Source: Medakamo hakoo (taxonomy: Eukaryota; Chlorophyta; Trebouxiophyceae; Coccomyxaceae). Taken from it: 64,000 nt of DNA. The stretch lies in assembly GCA_026636295.1 (NCBI GenBank), contig CP089452.1, positions 124,001 to 188,000 on the forward strand, read 5' to 3'. Positions 1 to 9,912 of the stretch are shown piece by piece; positions within the stretch are counted from its first letter, which is position 1; each line of letters begins with the position of its first letter. A program made the position numbers and the translations under genes. The notes below the pieces were generated by a model that saw only the letters and a list, made by a program, of their open reading frames with translations, was not told where the DNA came from and searched no databases.

Positions 1-1334
1 GAGAGCGGACCGGAGGAGGAGAGCGACGGCGAAGAAGACAGCGGCGACGAAGAGACGGAGGACGGCGCCCCTCCTCCCCCCGCGCCCGCTGCGTCCGCTC
101 CGTCGGCTGGCGCCGGCTCCGACTCCGACCTGGACGACGACGCCATGTTCGCGATGGACGGCGCGCTCGCGGCGGTTTTGGCGGCGGGCCGCGACGCGCG
201 CGCGGCCGCGGCCGCGGCGGCCGCGCAAACCGCGGCCTTCCGCTTGCGCGCGGCAGGCTTGGTGGACGGCGTGGCTGGGCGGGCGGGAGGAGCCGACCAC
301 GGCGGCGCGCCGCTCGTGGCGGCGTTGCCGGGCCTGCTGGCGGCTTACAAAAACGCGACACGGGCCGAAGGCGGGGGCGGAGGCGCTGCGACCGCCGCCC
401 CCGCCGCCGCGCCGCCGGCCCCGTCCGCCCTGTCCGACCGCTTGCATGGTCTGCTAGCCTCCCGCTTGGCCAAGCTCAAACCGGCTGGGCCGGCTGTGCT
501 GGAGGCCGTCCGTGCGGTGGGCGCGAAGGAGGCGGCGGACGACGAGGGGGGGCCTCCCCAGCCGGCGCAGAGGCCGCCGGCCGGGCGGCCTTCGCCGCCG
601 CCCTGACGACTGCCCGCAGCCTGACCATGCGCGGGCGTGGGCCCCGGGCGCCCGGCGCGGGAGCGGGCGCGCTCCTCTTCCTCGTCCGGGCGGGCCTGCG
701 GTCGGGCGACGGGCAGTTGGAGGCGGCGGCGGTCGACGCCGTCCGTGCCGTGGCCGCCGACTTCGTGGCCGCGCCCAAAAAAGCGCGGACGCGGCGCGCC
801 ACGCTCGCTGCCCTGGCGGGGGCGGGTGGGCCGGCCTCTGCTGCGGGCGCCGCGGCGGTGGCGGCGGGCCTGGCGGCGGGACTGGGCGGCGGCGGCGGTG
901 GGAAAGCGCCGGGCGACTGCGCGCTCGCGGAAGCGGCCGCGGCCGCGGCCGACGCCCTGGCCGCCGCGGCGGCCGCGTCGTCCGCCGACCCTGCCCGGTC
1001 AGCCACGACAGCAGCGGACGCCGGCGTCGTCCTGGCCACCGCCGCGCGCGGATCCTACTCCAAGGCCGGCCGGGCGGCGGCGGCCGCGGCGGGCGTGGAG
1101 GCCGGCGCGAGGGCGCTCTCCCGGCTGGGCCCGCCCGCCGACGCGCCGCGGTCGGCCCTTTTGTCCGCCGTGCAGGCGGCTCGGTCGGGCGGGGAAAACG
1201 GTGCAGCCCTGTTGGCGCCCAAAGCGGACCGGGCCCTGGCACGCGCGGAAGCGCTGCTGGACGGAGGCGGTCGCCAGAGGGAAGGCGGTGGGGGTGGCGG
1301 CGGTGGGCCGCCACCGAAAAAGGCGAAACAGTGA
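1..1334 (+). CDS. Pol5/MYBBP1A-like nucleolar protein, C-terminal part (5' end outside window)
   Basis: Coding is open from base 1 and ends at the TGA at 1332-1334, so only the C-terminal part is here. It opens with an acidic Glu/Asp tract, then DDDAMFAMDGALAAVLA (about 133-185). That arrangement, an acidic linker followed by an 'D-x-AM..LD..LA' helix, is typical of the DNA polymerase V/MYBBP1A family, whose members act in rRNA synthesis in the nucleolus. After it come Ala-rich helices of the kind expected in an armadillo-like scaffold and a basic tail (PPPKKAKQ) that looks like a nuclear localisation signal. The frame changes between about 512 and 560: frame 1 runs upstream and frame 3 downstream, with no long intron between. 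Either a 50-nt intron (512-561, GTGCGG to CCCCAG) or one missing G in the G7 run at 546-552 would explain it. Family assignment rests on a short motif and composition. Confidence 0.5.
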   Translation, partial: ERTGGGERRRRRQRRRRDGGRRPSSPRARCVRSVGWRRLRLRPGRRRHVRDGRRARGGFGGGPRRARGRGRGGRANRGLPLARGRLGGRRGWAGGRSRPRRRAARGGVAGPAGGLQKRDTGRRRGRRRCDRRPRRRAAGPVRPVRPLAWSASLPLGQAQTGWAGCAGGRPCGGREGGGGRRGGASPAGAEAAGRAAFAAALTTARSLTMRGRGPRAPGAGAGALLFLVRAGLRSGDGQLEAAAVDAVRAVAADFVAAPKKARTRRATLAALAGAGGPASAAGAAAVAAGLAAGLGGGGGGKAPGDCALAEAAAAAADALAAAAAASSADPARSATTAADAGVVLATAARGSYSKAGRAAAAAAGVEAGARALSRLGPPADAPRSALLSAVQAARSGGENGAALLAPKADRALARAEALLDGGGRQREGGGGGGGGPPPKKAKQ

Positions 1335-1506
1335 GTGTTGTGTTTGTGTTTTTAATCAATACCGGCGCATTACAATTGTTTAACAAGGCAGGCTCTCCGC
1401 ACGACGAGCACGGAACCGCGGCAACGGTGGGTGCGCGGCAGGTGCGCGGCAGGTGCCGTTTTCTCTAACTCAAAAGCAAAAAAAAAACTCTCGTTTCCAT
1501 TTTTTA

Positions 1507-1598
1507 TCACCGGCTCGACGCCGGGCCGGTCGCATTCGCCGGCGCCGGTTCTGGCGCAGGAGCGGCGGCCGGAGCTGCCGACACGGTTTCGTTGGTAG

Positions 1599-1631
<33 letters not shown>

Positions 1632-2477
1632 TCTCATTGCTGGTGGCGTTGTTGGTGGCAGGCGGCGGCGGCGCGGCCGCGGCCGCGGCCGCAGCCTGAG
1701 CCGCCAGCAGCGCCTGCCCGCTGACCAAATCCACGCACACGACCGCGCCGTCGGGGAGGGGCACGTCCGGCGACCCGGGCGCGTACGCATTCAACGCGCG
1801 CAGGGCGGCGAGCGTGCCGTTGTGGCCGGGGGACGTGGGCGGCGACCCGGGCGGCGCGCTCCCAAACACGGCGCCCGCCCCCCCGCACGGCGGCTCGCCC
1901 ACCAGCGCCGCCGGCGTCGTCCCGCCGTCCGCGTACCGGATGTCGGCCCTGGGGCAGCCGGGCGGGGGGCCGCGCACGCCCGGCACGCCGCCGTCGTCGG
2001 CCGGGCGGGCGCGCGGGGAGCGCGGGTCGGGCGACGCGCGCGCGACCGCGCCGGCCAGGCCCGCCGGCACGCACACCGGCTCGTTCGCGGCCAGCAGGGC
2101 GTTGGGGTTGCCGCCGAACTGGGGGTTGGCGGCCAGGAGGGCGCGCCCCGCGTCGGAGGCGGGGCCGCCGCAGGTCCGGCCTGCCAGCTCCCAGGCGAGC
2201 GTGGCGAGGGTCTGGGTGAGCGTGTGGGGTGGTGTGGGGTGGTGAGGGGGGGTGGTGAGAGAGAGAGAGAGGAGCGGGGCGCCACCTTCGCGCGTGCGCG
2301 CGCTCTGCTCGGCGCCGCCCCCTCAGTTTGCCGCCGCCAAAGAAACCTCCTCACCTGCTTGCCACCGCCTTCATTGGCGTACATGCCATTGTACACGGTC
2401 ACATTCTCGCCCGCGCAGCCGGGGGAGGGCGTGGCGAAGAGGATGGGGCCGGAAGGACGCGGGGGAGGCGTGGGCAT

Positions 2478-2512
<35 letters not shown>

Positions 2513-2810
2513 AGGACGCGTTGGCGTCGGCGGCAGGGGGCGCGGGCGCCGGCGCGGCTGCAGGTGCGGTGGCGTTGGCATCTTGTGCACCCGCCATGGA
2601 CAGCGTGGCGGCCTGGAGGGTGTGCGTGGATGGGGCACGACGGCGCGCGCGTGAGAAAAAAGTGGCTAGGCCCGTGCGCGCTCTGCACCACCGCCAGCGT
2701 TTGGTTTGTCGCGCCGCACGGCCGCGCCAAAACGGCCACTCCCGGTCCTCACGCACCAGGACCAGGCCACAGCAGAGGCGTCGCCTCCAGCCAGGGCGGT
2801 GGCGCGCCAT
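1507..2810 (-). CDS. Secreted Ala/Pro-rich protein, possibly LysM-like
   Basis: Three exons on the minus strand: 2810-2757, 2612-2355 and 2211-1507, all joined in phase 0, giving about 338 aa. Exon 1 plus the first codons of exon 2 form a signal peptide: basic MARHRPGWRRR, hydrophobic LCCGLVLAATLS, then a likely cleavage before GAQDA. The mature protein starts with a low-complexity Ala/Pro/Asn stretch, then a compact Cys-containing segment (about residues 70-140) with TLATLAWELAG, ALLAANPQFGG and NEPVCVPAGL, spaced roughly like a LysM (a glycan-binding fold: 'tLa.iA', '..L..aN', 'vCVP'). The C-terminus is Ala/Pro/Asn/Thr-rich with many N-x-T/S sites, as in cell-wall glycoproteins. LysM is a weak suggestion; secretion is the firmer part. 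The donors are GTGCGT and GTGAGG. Confidence 0.6.
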
Positions 2811-3036
2811 GGGAGGAATGGAGTGTGGCGAGCTTGCGAGGGGGGGGACGCGCACGCGCTCCAATCGGTGTCTCTCTCGCCCGGCGCCAAGCTGGCCGGC
2901 GATGGGAGGTGTGCAGAACCCTCGGCCCACCACTCCTTTTTTCACACGCGCCGCCGTCTCAGTCTCATCTCGGGGGGGTCGCGCACCACTCTCCCCCCCC
3001 CTTTCTCTCTCTCTCTCTCTCACACACACACGTTCT

Positions 3037-4532
3037 TCACTCCTTGGCCGGCGAGCCACCCCGCCGCCGCCCGCCGCCGCCGCCACCGGCATCTTGGCCG
3101 GCGCGCCCGCCCTCGCCCCCACTCCCCTCCCCGCCGCCGGCCGCGTCTTCGTACCGCGGCGTCCGCACGTCCGGCGTGGGTTTGGTGGGGCCCAGCGCGC
3201 CCAGCGCGCACCCGAACGCGTCCGCCTCCGCGCGCATGACGTCCGCCACGAAGGATTTCAGCCACTCCGCGTCGCCGATCAGCTGCGCCAGGTGTTGGGC
3301 CACGAGCTCTTCCTCCGCCAGGAAGCGGTTGAGGGCGGCCGTCTCCTTGCCCTCCTTGTGGCGCAGGCGCTTGGTCAGGTCGTCCAACCGGGCGGCGGCC
3401 CGCCCCGCGGAGGAGGAGGAGGGCGCCGGGCCGCCGTTGGCGTCGGCGGCCGCGCCGGTCGGGCCGGCGCCGCCGCCCCGGCGGCGCTCCAGGTCGGCGG
3501 CCAGCGCCGCGGACGTGTGCCGGCGCGAGTCCAGCTCCAGGCGCATGGATTCCAGGCGCGCCATCTGGCGGGCCACGGTCGCAAACCCGATGCGCCACCG
3601 CTCCATGGGCGCTAGCACGTTGTCCTGGAGCTTGTGCGACGCGTCGGCCATCGCGGCGGACAGGGCCTCGGGCGCGAAGTCGCCGCCGATGGGGCCGCCT
3701 TCGACGGCGGACGGGGGCCCGCCGCCCGCGCCCTTGGCGAAGATTCGGGGGAGGGGGGAGGAGAGGACGCCCCGCGTGGCGCGGAGCAGGCCTGGCGCGC
3801 GGGGGTGGTGGGGGGGGTGGTGGTGGCGGAGGTTGTGTGAGGAGGGGTGGATGGACGGTGCGGGCAAGGAGGAGAGAGGGAAGGCGCACGGCCCCCAATC
3901 AGACACCTCACCTTCCGTCGCGCCCTTGATGTGGATGATCTCCTTCTCCAGGGTGCGCAAGTGGGCGTCAAACTGGGCGGCCTGTCGCGTGGGGGAGGAG
4001 GAGTGGGGGGGAGGGGGTGGGATGGGCGCCGCCTCTCGTGGTGGAGCGCGCGCACGGCGGTGTGCACGCTCTTCTTTGTTTTCTTCACCGCGGCGGGGCG
4101 GTGCAGCACCCCTCGGAACACGGCCCAGACAGCCGGCACCACCCCTGCGCGCCCTGTCCGCTCGCCCGGCACGGAGGAAAGAAGGGAGGAGGCGGAGAGG
4201 CGGCGCCCAAAAAATGAGACGCGCCCCTCCATCGGCCGCGCGTTCCGCTTCTTCACCCACATCCACGCACCTCCTTCAGCATCAGCTCGTTGCGCTCGTT
4301 GCTCGTGGGCACAAACGTGGCGGGGAGCAGGCCCGTGGATTGGCGGACCTGTCAGGGTGTGAGGGAGGGGTGGGCGGTCAGGGAGAGAACAGAATGCGCG
4401 CTCGAGCGGGCCCCCATTGAAAATGCGAACAAAAAAACGGCCGTCCGCGAGGAAAACCGGCGCTGTCATGGCGCGCCCCGCTCGCACACAAGCACGCACC
4501 TGCTCCGTGATGCGACGCATGAGCACGCCCAT
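3037..4532 (-). CDS. BAR-domain-like coiled-coil protein
   Basis: Four exons: 4532-4500, 4348-4271, 3981-3912 and 3791-3037; phases 0, 0 and 1 match at every junction, giving about 311 aa. The N-terminus (MGVLMRRITEQ, then STGLLPATFVPTSNE) leads into long amphipathic helices: FDAHLRTLEKEIIHIKGA, then DNVLAPMERWRIGFATVA, MARLESMRLELDSRR and LRHKEGKETAALNRFLAEEE. A helix ending in 'D.vl.P...w...f' followed by more coiled coil is the usual look of a BAR domain, a banana-shaped dimer that senses or bends membranes in endocytosis and trafficking. The last 60 residues are Gly-rich and disordered. I see no SH3 or other partner domain. Another membrane-binding coiled coil is possible. The upstream neighbour (FNT) ends 370 bp away and is unrelated. 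Confidence 0.55.
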
Positions 4533-4902
4533 CGTGGCTGTGTGTTGGCGGTCGGACGCTGTTTTTTTCTTTGCTCTCAAACAGACACACTCCGGCGGCG
4601 ACTGCTTTTTCGGCGGGCGCGGAGTGCACGGCAGAGCCCTCGGAGAGGCAGGCGGATAGCTGGACGAGGCTCTCCTGCGGCCGGTGAGGGGTGGTGTGCT
4701 GAGGGTGCGGGGTGTGTGCGCTTCCTCCGGGGCGGGGGCGGGGAAAGCCGGGCGGGGACGCGCGAGTGGGCACGGGAGCGGACGGGCGTGCCCCCTCCCC
4801 GAGCCAGACCAACCCCCTCCGTCCCTGTGTCTTTACTCCGCCCTTCCCCCCTCCCTCCCCACGAGGCAAGGCGGCATGAGGCGGCGGCGCGGCAGGCCCT
4901 CC
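4533..4902. other. Intergenic, 370 bp
   Basis: Lies between the start of the BAR-like gene and the stop of the FNT gene, both on the minus strand, so it should hold the BAR-like promoter and the FNT 3' UTR. I see a T-rich patch near 4562-4610 but no TATA box, no TGTAA and no further gene. Confidence 0.5.
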
Positions 4903-6555
4903 TCATGCCGTCCCGCCCGCCAGTTCCTTGCCCCAGCGCCCGTGCCCCAGCGCCATCAGGCCCGCCAGGACGCCGGCGCCGCCCACCACATTCCCGGCCG
5001 TCACCACGGCCAGGTTCACGGCGGCGCCGCCCCAGTCGAAGGGCGCGCCCGTGAGCGCGGCCAGGCTGAAAATGAACATGTTGGCGATGCAGTGCTCCAG
5101 GCCCAGGGACGCGAACGCGGACAGGGGGAACCAAATACCGGCGGCCTTGCCGGCCAGGGAGCGGGCGCACGACGCGCCGAGGACGGCGGTGCAGACGAGG
5201 ACGTTGCACAGCACGGCGCGCACGAAGGCGGGGAGGGCGGGCAGCGCCGCCTTGGTCGCCGCCGCGGCGGCCGTGCCGGCCGCGGCGGGCAGCGGGGCGC
5301 CGCCGGCGGCCAGGGCGGCGGCGACGAGAGCGGTGCCCACAAAATTTGCGGCCCACACCGCGGCCAGGCGCGGGGCGGCCGCCCTCCAGGTCGCCCGGCG
5401 TTCCGCGACGCCGGCCGCAAACATGAACGCATTGCCAGTGAAGAGTTCGCCGCCGAGGAGGGCGATGGCCAGGAGGCCGGCCTGTGGGCGTGGTGTGTGC
5501 GCGTGGGGGTGAGGCAGCGCAGTGGGTGAGAGGTGGGTGGGTGGGTGGGGTGGGGTGGGGTGGGTGGGTGGGTGGGGGGGGTGGGGTGGGGGTGGGGGGG
5601 TGGGGGGGGGGGGGGGGGGGGACAGACAGACGGGACGGGATAAAAAGGGACCGGGACCGCGCCGCGCGTTCGTCCACGCGCTTTTCCCTCCAACAAAGTC
5701 GCCGGCCGTCTTGCGTCAAAGCGGACACCAAGGCGGGCGTGACGGACCTCTCCGCGCCTAAAAAAGCGTTGAAAACACGACACCAAAACACAAAAAAAGG
5801 GAAAAAACGCACGGGGAAGCCGTACGCGCCAAACACCAGGCGGGCCAGGCCAGGGCTGGGCCCGGACGCCAGGCCGCCGACCGCGCCGCCGATGGAAAAG
5901 GCGAGGGACGCCCCAAACCCGATGCAGACGCCGGCCAGGACGCCCAGGGCGAGCGTCTGCACGCCGAGCGGCGCGGCGGCCTTGGCCGCGCCGGTGTCGG
6001 CGGCCAGCGCCCACGCGGCCGGGCCGACGGCGACTTCGGCGACCGGTGTCAGGGGAGCGGGCGCCGGCGCGACGGGGCCTGGCTGCGACGGCGTGACGGC
6101 CGTGGCCGTCGCCGGCGCCGGCGTTGTCTGTGCGTGCGTGCGTGTGTGTGTTGATGGCGGCGGTGGTGGTGGTGGTGAGGTGGGGTGGACGCGCGCGGGG
6201 TGCGGGGGGCGAAAAACGATGAACACACGCCGACAGCCGACGGGTGGGGTCGCCGATTCGTCCCGCCCGCCTTGCACACGAGACATGCACATTCTCAGGC
6301 GCCGGCCCGAAGCGCGGCCGACTTGCGGAGGAGGGACAGGAAGGCGGGCGGGAGCCAAAAGCGGAACGCGCGAAGCTCCGACGATACGCGGCAACGGCCG
6401 CGCAGACCTAAACGCGTTTTCGCCAGCCGAAAACGCACCGTCACGTCCAGAGCGCGCGCTGGTGCGATAGGGCGGACAGACCGCAGGTGGCCCATGCCGC
6501 CGCGGAGCGGCCCAGACGGCCGGGCGAGGGCGCGGGAGGCGGCGGAGTACATCAT
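4903..6555 (-). CDS. Plastid FNT-family channel (NAR1/LCIA-like formate/nitrite/bicarbonate channel)
   Basis: Three exons: 6555-6439, 6127-5813 and 5481-4903, all phase 0, about 336 aa. Exon 1 encodes a basic, Ser/Ala-rich presequence (MMYSAASRALARPSGPLRGG), suited to a plastid. The rest is a six-helix FNT channel: a first helix GVLAGVCIGFGASLAFSIGG, the re-entrant-loop motif GGELFTGNAF (about 155-163), and FASLGLEHCIANMF with the conserved pore His (about His274) after GKAAGIWFPLSAF. Bacterial relatives (FocA, NirC) pass formate or nitrite; green-algal NAR1 proteins pass nitrite or, for LCIA, bicarbonate in the chloroplast envelope. Substrate cannot be read from sequence. The start is the first of two adjacent ATGs; the second is equally good. 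It shares a 161-bp divergent promoter region with NTF2. Confidence 0.85.
5532..5621. repeat. G-rich tract (C-rich on the gene strand) inside FNT intron 2
   Basis: About 90 bases made of GGTGGG-type units ending in an uninterrupted run of 19 G. On the gene strand it is a long C-rich polypyrimidine tract about 50 nt upstream of the exon 3 acceptor (exon 3 begins at 5481). The G strand could fold as a quadruplex. Length is likely variable and prone to sequencing error. Confidence 0.85.
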
Positions 6556-6716
6556 TGTTGCACTAGGCAAAGAGAAAAAAAAAACAGTGAGGGAGAGGCG
6601 TGCTCACTCTTTCCTTTTTCCTCTCCCCCCACGGCGAAAAAGGACGGGCGCGCACTCTGGCCGCCAGAGTTGTGCCCAATCTGTACAAGCCACACCCTCC
6701 CACACACACGCACACT

Positions 6717-7644
6717 ATGGCGCAGGACCCGGCCGCCGTGGCCAAGGTGCGCTTTGGCTGTGCTCGTCCGTGCTGCGCAACCATCGACGCGAGAACCGCT
6801 CGCGCTCACCTTAATTCTCTCCACGCACGCCACAGGCCTTCACCGACCACTACTACAACACGTTTGACACCAACCGGGCTGCTCTGGGCGCGCTGTACCA
6901 GGTGAGTGGGCAGGGGATGGGAGGATGGGCGGAGAGGGGCGAAAAACGCCTTCGCGTTCTGCGCGCATCAGAAAAAGAAACTCACGCTCCTTCCCTCTTT
7001 CTCCACCGCCCACGCATCCAGAACGAGTCCATCCTGACGTTTGAGGGCCAGCAGCTGGTCGGGTCGGCGGCCATCCTGCAGAAGCTGACCAGCCTGCCGT
7101 TCCAGGTGAGAGATGGGGTGGGGAGAGAGACGCGCGCTCGCGCCGGCGTTTTTTCGTCGCTTGCGACGACCCACCCGCTCTCACCACTCCTCTCCACACA
7201 CACACCTCAACAGTCGTGCAAGCACCACGTCTCGTCCATCGACGCCCAGCCGTCTGTGAGCGGCGGCATCATGGTCTTCGTGACGGGCCAGCTCCTGGTG
7301 AGTGCATTTTTGAGGGGTGGGTGTGGGGTGGTTTGAGGCTCCCTTGCCGTTCCGCGCTTCCAGCCGGCCTGGGGGACGGCCGCGGGGCACGCCACGCCCT
7401 GTGCGCGCGTGCGCAATGCCCGCGGGGCGCTGTGCAGGAGGGAGGGTGGCCATCCCCTCCCTCGCTCCCAGTCGCGCCGCCGCTCTCACCCCGCGCCCTG
7501 GGCCTCCCCCCACTCCATCCCATCCCACCCCAACAGCCGGAGGGCGAGTCCAACGCCCTCAAATTCTCGCAGGTCTTCCACCTGGCGCCGCTGGCCGGGT
7601 CGTTTGTCGTGACCAACGACCTGTTCCGGCTGAACTACGCGTGA
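6717..7644 (+). CDS. NTF2: Nuclear transport factor 2 (NTF2)
   Basis: Five exons: 6717-6746, 6836-6901, 7022-7105, 7214-7297 and 7537-7644, every junction phase 0, about 123 aa, the normal size for NTF2. NTF2 is a small homodimer that brings Ran-GDP into the nucleus by binding FxFG repeats of the nuclear pore. The diagnostic order is all present: FTDHYYNTFDTNRAALGALY, ESILTFEGQQLVGSAAI, then LQKLTSLPFQ, HHVSSIDAQPS, IMVFVTGQLL and a C-terminal FSQVFHLAPLAGSFVVTND ending in FRLNYA. The start ATG follows a purine-free leader and gives the family's usual short N-terminus (MAQDPAAVAK). Five exons in 370 coding bases make this one of the most intron-rich genes here. Confidence 0.97.
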
Positions 7645-8397
7645 AAGGGGATGAGTGGAAGGGGGGTGCGGGCGCCCACGGCCGGCGGGAGAGTAGAGAG
7701 AGGTGTGGTTGGGAGTTTGTTGCGAGAGTGTGTGTGTTTTTCATTTTGGGGGGGGCTGGCAAACGCGGTTTACAAAGGGGAAAAAAAGCGCGGGGGAACA
7801 GGACAGGCAGCACGCGCAGGCGGTGGCCAGCGTGCGCACAGCCGGCAAAGAAGGAGGCCGGGGCCTTGGGGAGAGGGCGAAAATGGGCGCTCTCGTCCGG
7901 GCCCCGGCCACCGCCCTCGCCAGTCCGCGCGCGCGCGCGGCCCACGCCCACACACACACAGTCACGGCTCTCTTCTCGTTCCGTGCTCCCTCCGGCTCTT
8001 CCGAGAGAAAGGGGGGCTCTTCCTCAGCGGGCGCGGCGGGCGTGATCTCCCTCTCCCCCTCTCTCTCTCACAACACCCTCTCTCTCTCTCTCTCTCGTCG
8101 GAACTCTCTCTGGGGAGAAGGGGGGAAAAAAAAGGCGCCGACTCTCAACACGCGGGGGCGGGGGCGCGGCGTGGTGGGTGGATGGAGGGGGGGGAGCGGT
8201 TTTTTTTCCGACCGCTCCCTCGCCATCCGCGCATCCACACACACACACACACGCCCCCGTCAATGAATCAAAAGGAAGACGAAGCGCACCAAGCGGGCAA
8301 ACACCCACCTCTCTCTCTCCAGGAGGTGTGTAGAAGAAGGTGAAAAAAAAAAACTTCCGTTGGCTTCCTCTCGTTTGGGGGGGGGGCGGTCCATCCT
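7645..8397. other. Intergenic between convergent genes, 753 bp
   Basis: 3' flanks of NTF2 and of the secreted protein gene. It holds several simple repeats (CA near 7954-7964 and 8239-8252, CT near 8045-8110, a G8 run near 7750) and A/T runs. Open frames here have no recognisable protein and no splice-supported structure. No gene assigned. Confidence 0.5.
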
Positions 8398-9551
8398 TCA
8401 AGGCGCCACGCCGGCCTGGGCGGCCACGTACCCCTCCGCCGCCGCGCCCGCGCCGTTGAAGGGCACGGACGAGGTTTTCAGCTCGGGCTGGGACGCGGGC
8501 CCGGCGTCGGCGGCCTCCGGGACGGGCGCCGGGACGGCGGGCGCCTCCTCCTCCTTGCGGGCCAGCGACGTGTCGACGGCCGACGCGGGCGTGGCCGGGC
8601 CGGGGCCGGCCATCGCCGTGGAGCCCACCATCGGCAGGGCAGTGCCTTCGGGCAGGCCCGCGCCGCCGTTGTTGTGGGTCTCGGACGTCGGGGCGGGCGC
8701 GCCCGTGCCACGGGCAGCGACGCCCGCGGTCGCAAAGCCGGGCAGGGCGGTGCCCTCGCCGCGCCCCTTCCCGCCCTTGCCGCCCTGTTCGGGCAGGTCG
8801 GACGCGCCGATGGCGACCGCAGAGGCGGCGCCGAGGGCGGCGGTGGTGTAGTACGGGGCGGTGGCGGCGGAGCTGGGGCCGCCAGCGCCGCGCAGGACGC
8901 GGGCGTCTGTTTTTGGTGGTCGGTGTGTGAGGTGTGTGAGGTGGACGGTTGCGCGTTGGGGGCGCGAGGGTGGCACGGGCGACGGACCCCGCGGACTCGG
9001 ACGCACGGGCAATGCGCGCGGATGGAAATCAGCGACCTCCCGACGCTCGTCAGACGCTGCCCGCCTTTTGCCCGGGTGCCCTGGCATCAGAGCAAGAGGG
9101 CAGTGGGTCGGGCGAGGTGGGGACGGAGCGCGCGCGCCCCGATGGTTTTCGGACAAGGTGACAGCCTGGCCGATAGCGCTTAGCAGCGCGGCTTGCTTCG
9201 GTCGTGCGTCTTGCCACGACGCGTCGGCCGCCGACAATGGTCATCCGCCCGCCAGCGGCCGCTGCCGCCACTCTGATCAATGAGGCCAGGGCCTTGGCCA
9301 TTCAGACATGGAAGATCTCGCGGAATGGCGGGCTTCAAGGGTGGCCGACCGGTGCCGGAGGCGAATGGGAGCGCCTGCGCGTTTCGGCCCCCTCGACGCG
9401 TCGAGAAGTCACTCCAACTTCGGCCCGGGTGCGCACGCGCCCGAACCGACCGTCCGACACTCCTCCAACCCCCACCGTGTGTAGAACGATCCCTAGATCA
9501 CGCACCAGTGGAGACGGCGAGCAGGGCAACGACGAGGACGAGGCAGCGCAT
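8398..9551 (-). CDS. Small secreted protein, unknown function
   Basis: Two exons are proposed: 9551-9506 and 8906-8398, about 184 aa, separated by an unusually long intron of 599 nt. Exon 1 is a textbook signal peptide, MRCLVLVVALLAVSTG, ending in phase 1 at a GTGCGT donor. The large exon begins after a CAG acceptor in phase 1 and restores a GAC (Asp), giving STGDARVLRG across the junction. The mature protein has one weakly hydrophobic stretch (YYTTAALGAASAVAIGAS) and then Gly/Ala/Pro-rich low complexity with no cysteines. I do not recognise a family; a cell-wall or extracellular role is only a guess. A second possible ATG at 9301, inside the intron, starts a presequence-like frame but has no phase-compatible donor to the main exon, so I prefer the signal-peptide model. 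Confidence 0.5.
8907..9505 (-). other. Long intron (599 nt) of the small secreted protein gene
   Basis: About five times longer than most introns here. It holds open frames in several phases but no phase-compatible internal exon that I can support. A small exon inside cannot be excluded. Confidence 0.4.
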
Positions 9552-9912
9552 GATTCCGAGAGTGCTGAGGGTACAACAAAAACTCAACGAACGCGACGCG
9601 CGTTTGCGATTGCTCTCAGGAAAAGGCGAGAGCGGGTGACCGGTTGAACGAGTCAACCAGTGGGGATCCGATAGGTACGGATCAAGCAAGAGAGGGTGAG
9701 GGTGGGGGCGGGCCCGGAGGGTTTGGGGGCGTGGCGGGTGGCGAAGAAAAGAGGCGGGAGAAAAACTGCAGAGTGAGCACGAAAAATTGTGGAGCACGTT
9801 CGCTGTCGCACTCAGAGAAGGGAACTGTAGGTTCGTGTCGACTCCGATACGGGTTGCGACACGGCCGGCGCCGTTTCAGACCTCGCCCTCGGCGTGTGGG
9901 CATTTCAAAACG
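9552..9912. other. Divergent intergenic region, 361 bp
   Basis: Between the starts of the secreted-protein gene (minus) and the duplicated-domain gene (plus); expected to contain both promoters. I see no TATA box and no small gene. Confidence 0.4.

Noticed and set aside
5640-5652. GGATAAAAAGGG as a TATA box
   Set aside because: It lies inside FNT intron 2 with no downstream gene on that strand.
7317-8350. Possible genes in the NTF2 downstream region
   Set aside because: Frames overlap the NTF2 last intron and exon and run through simple repeats; no recognisable protein.
9050-9301. Mitochondrial-type presequence MAKALASLIRVAAAAAGGRM as first exon of the secreted gene
   Set aside because: No GT donor in the phase needed to reach the main exon; the signal-peptide exon at 9506-9551 fits the phase exactly.
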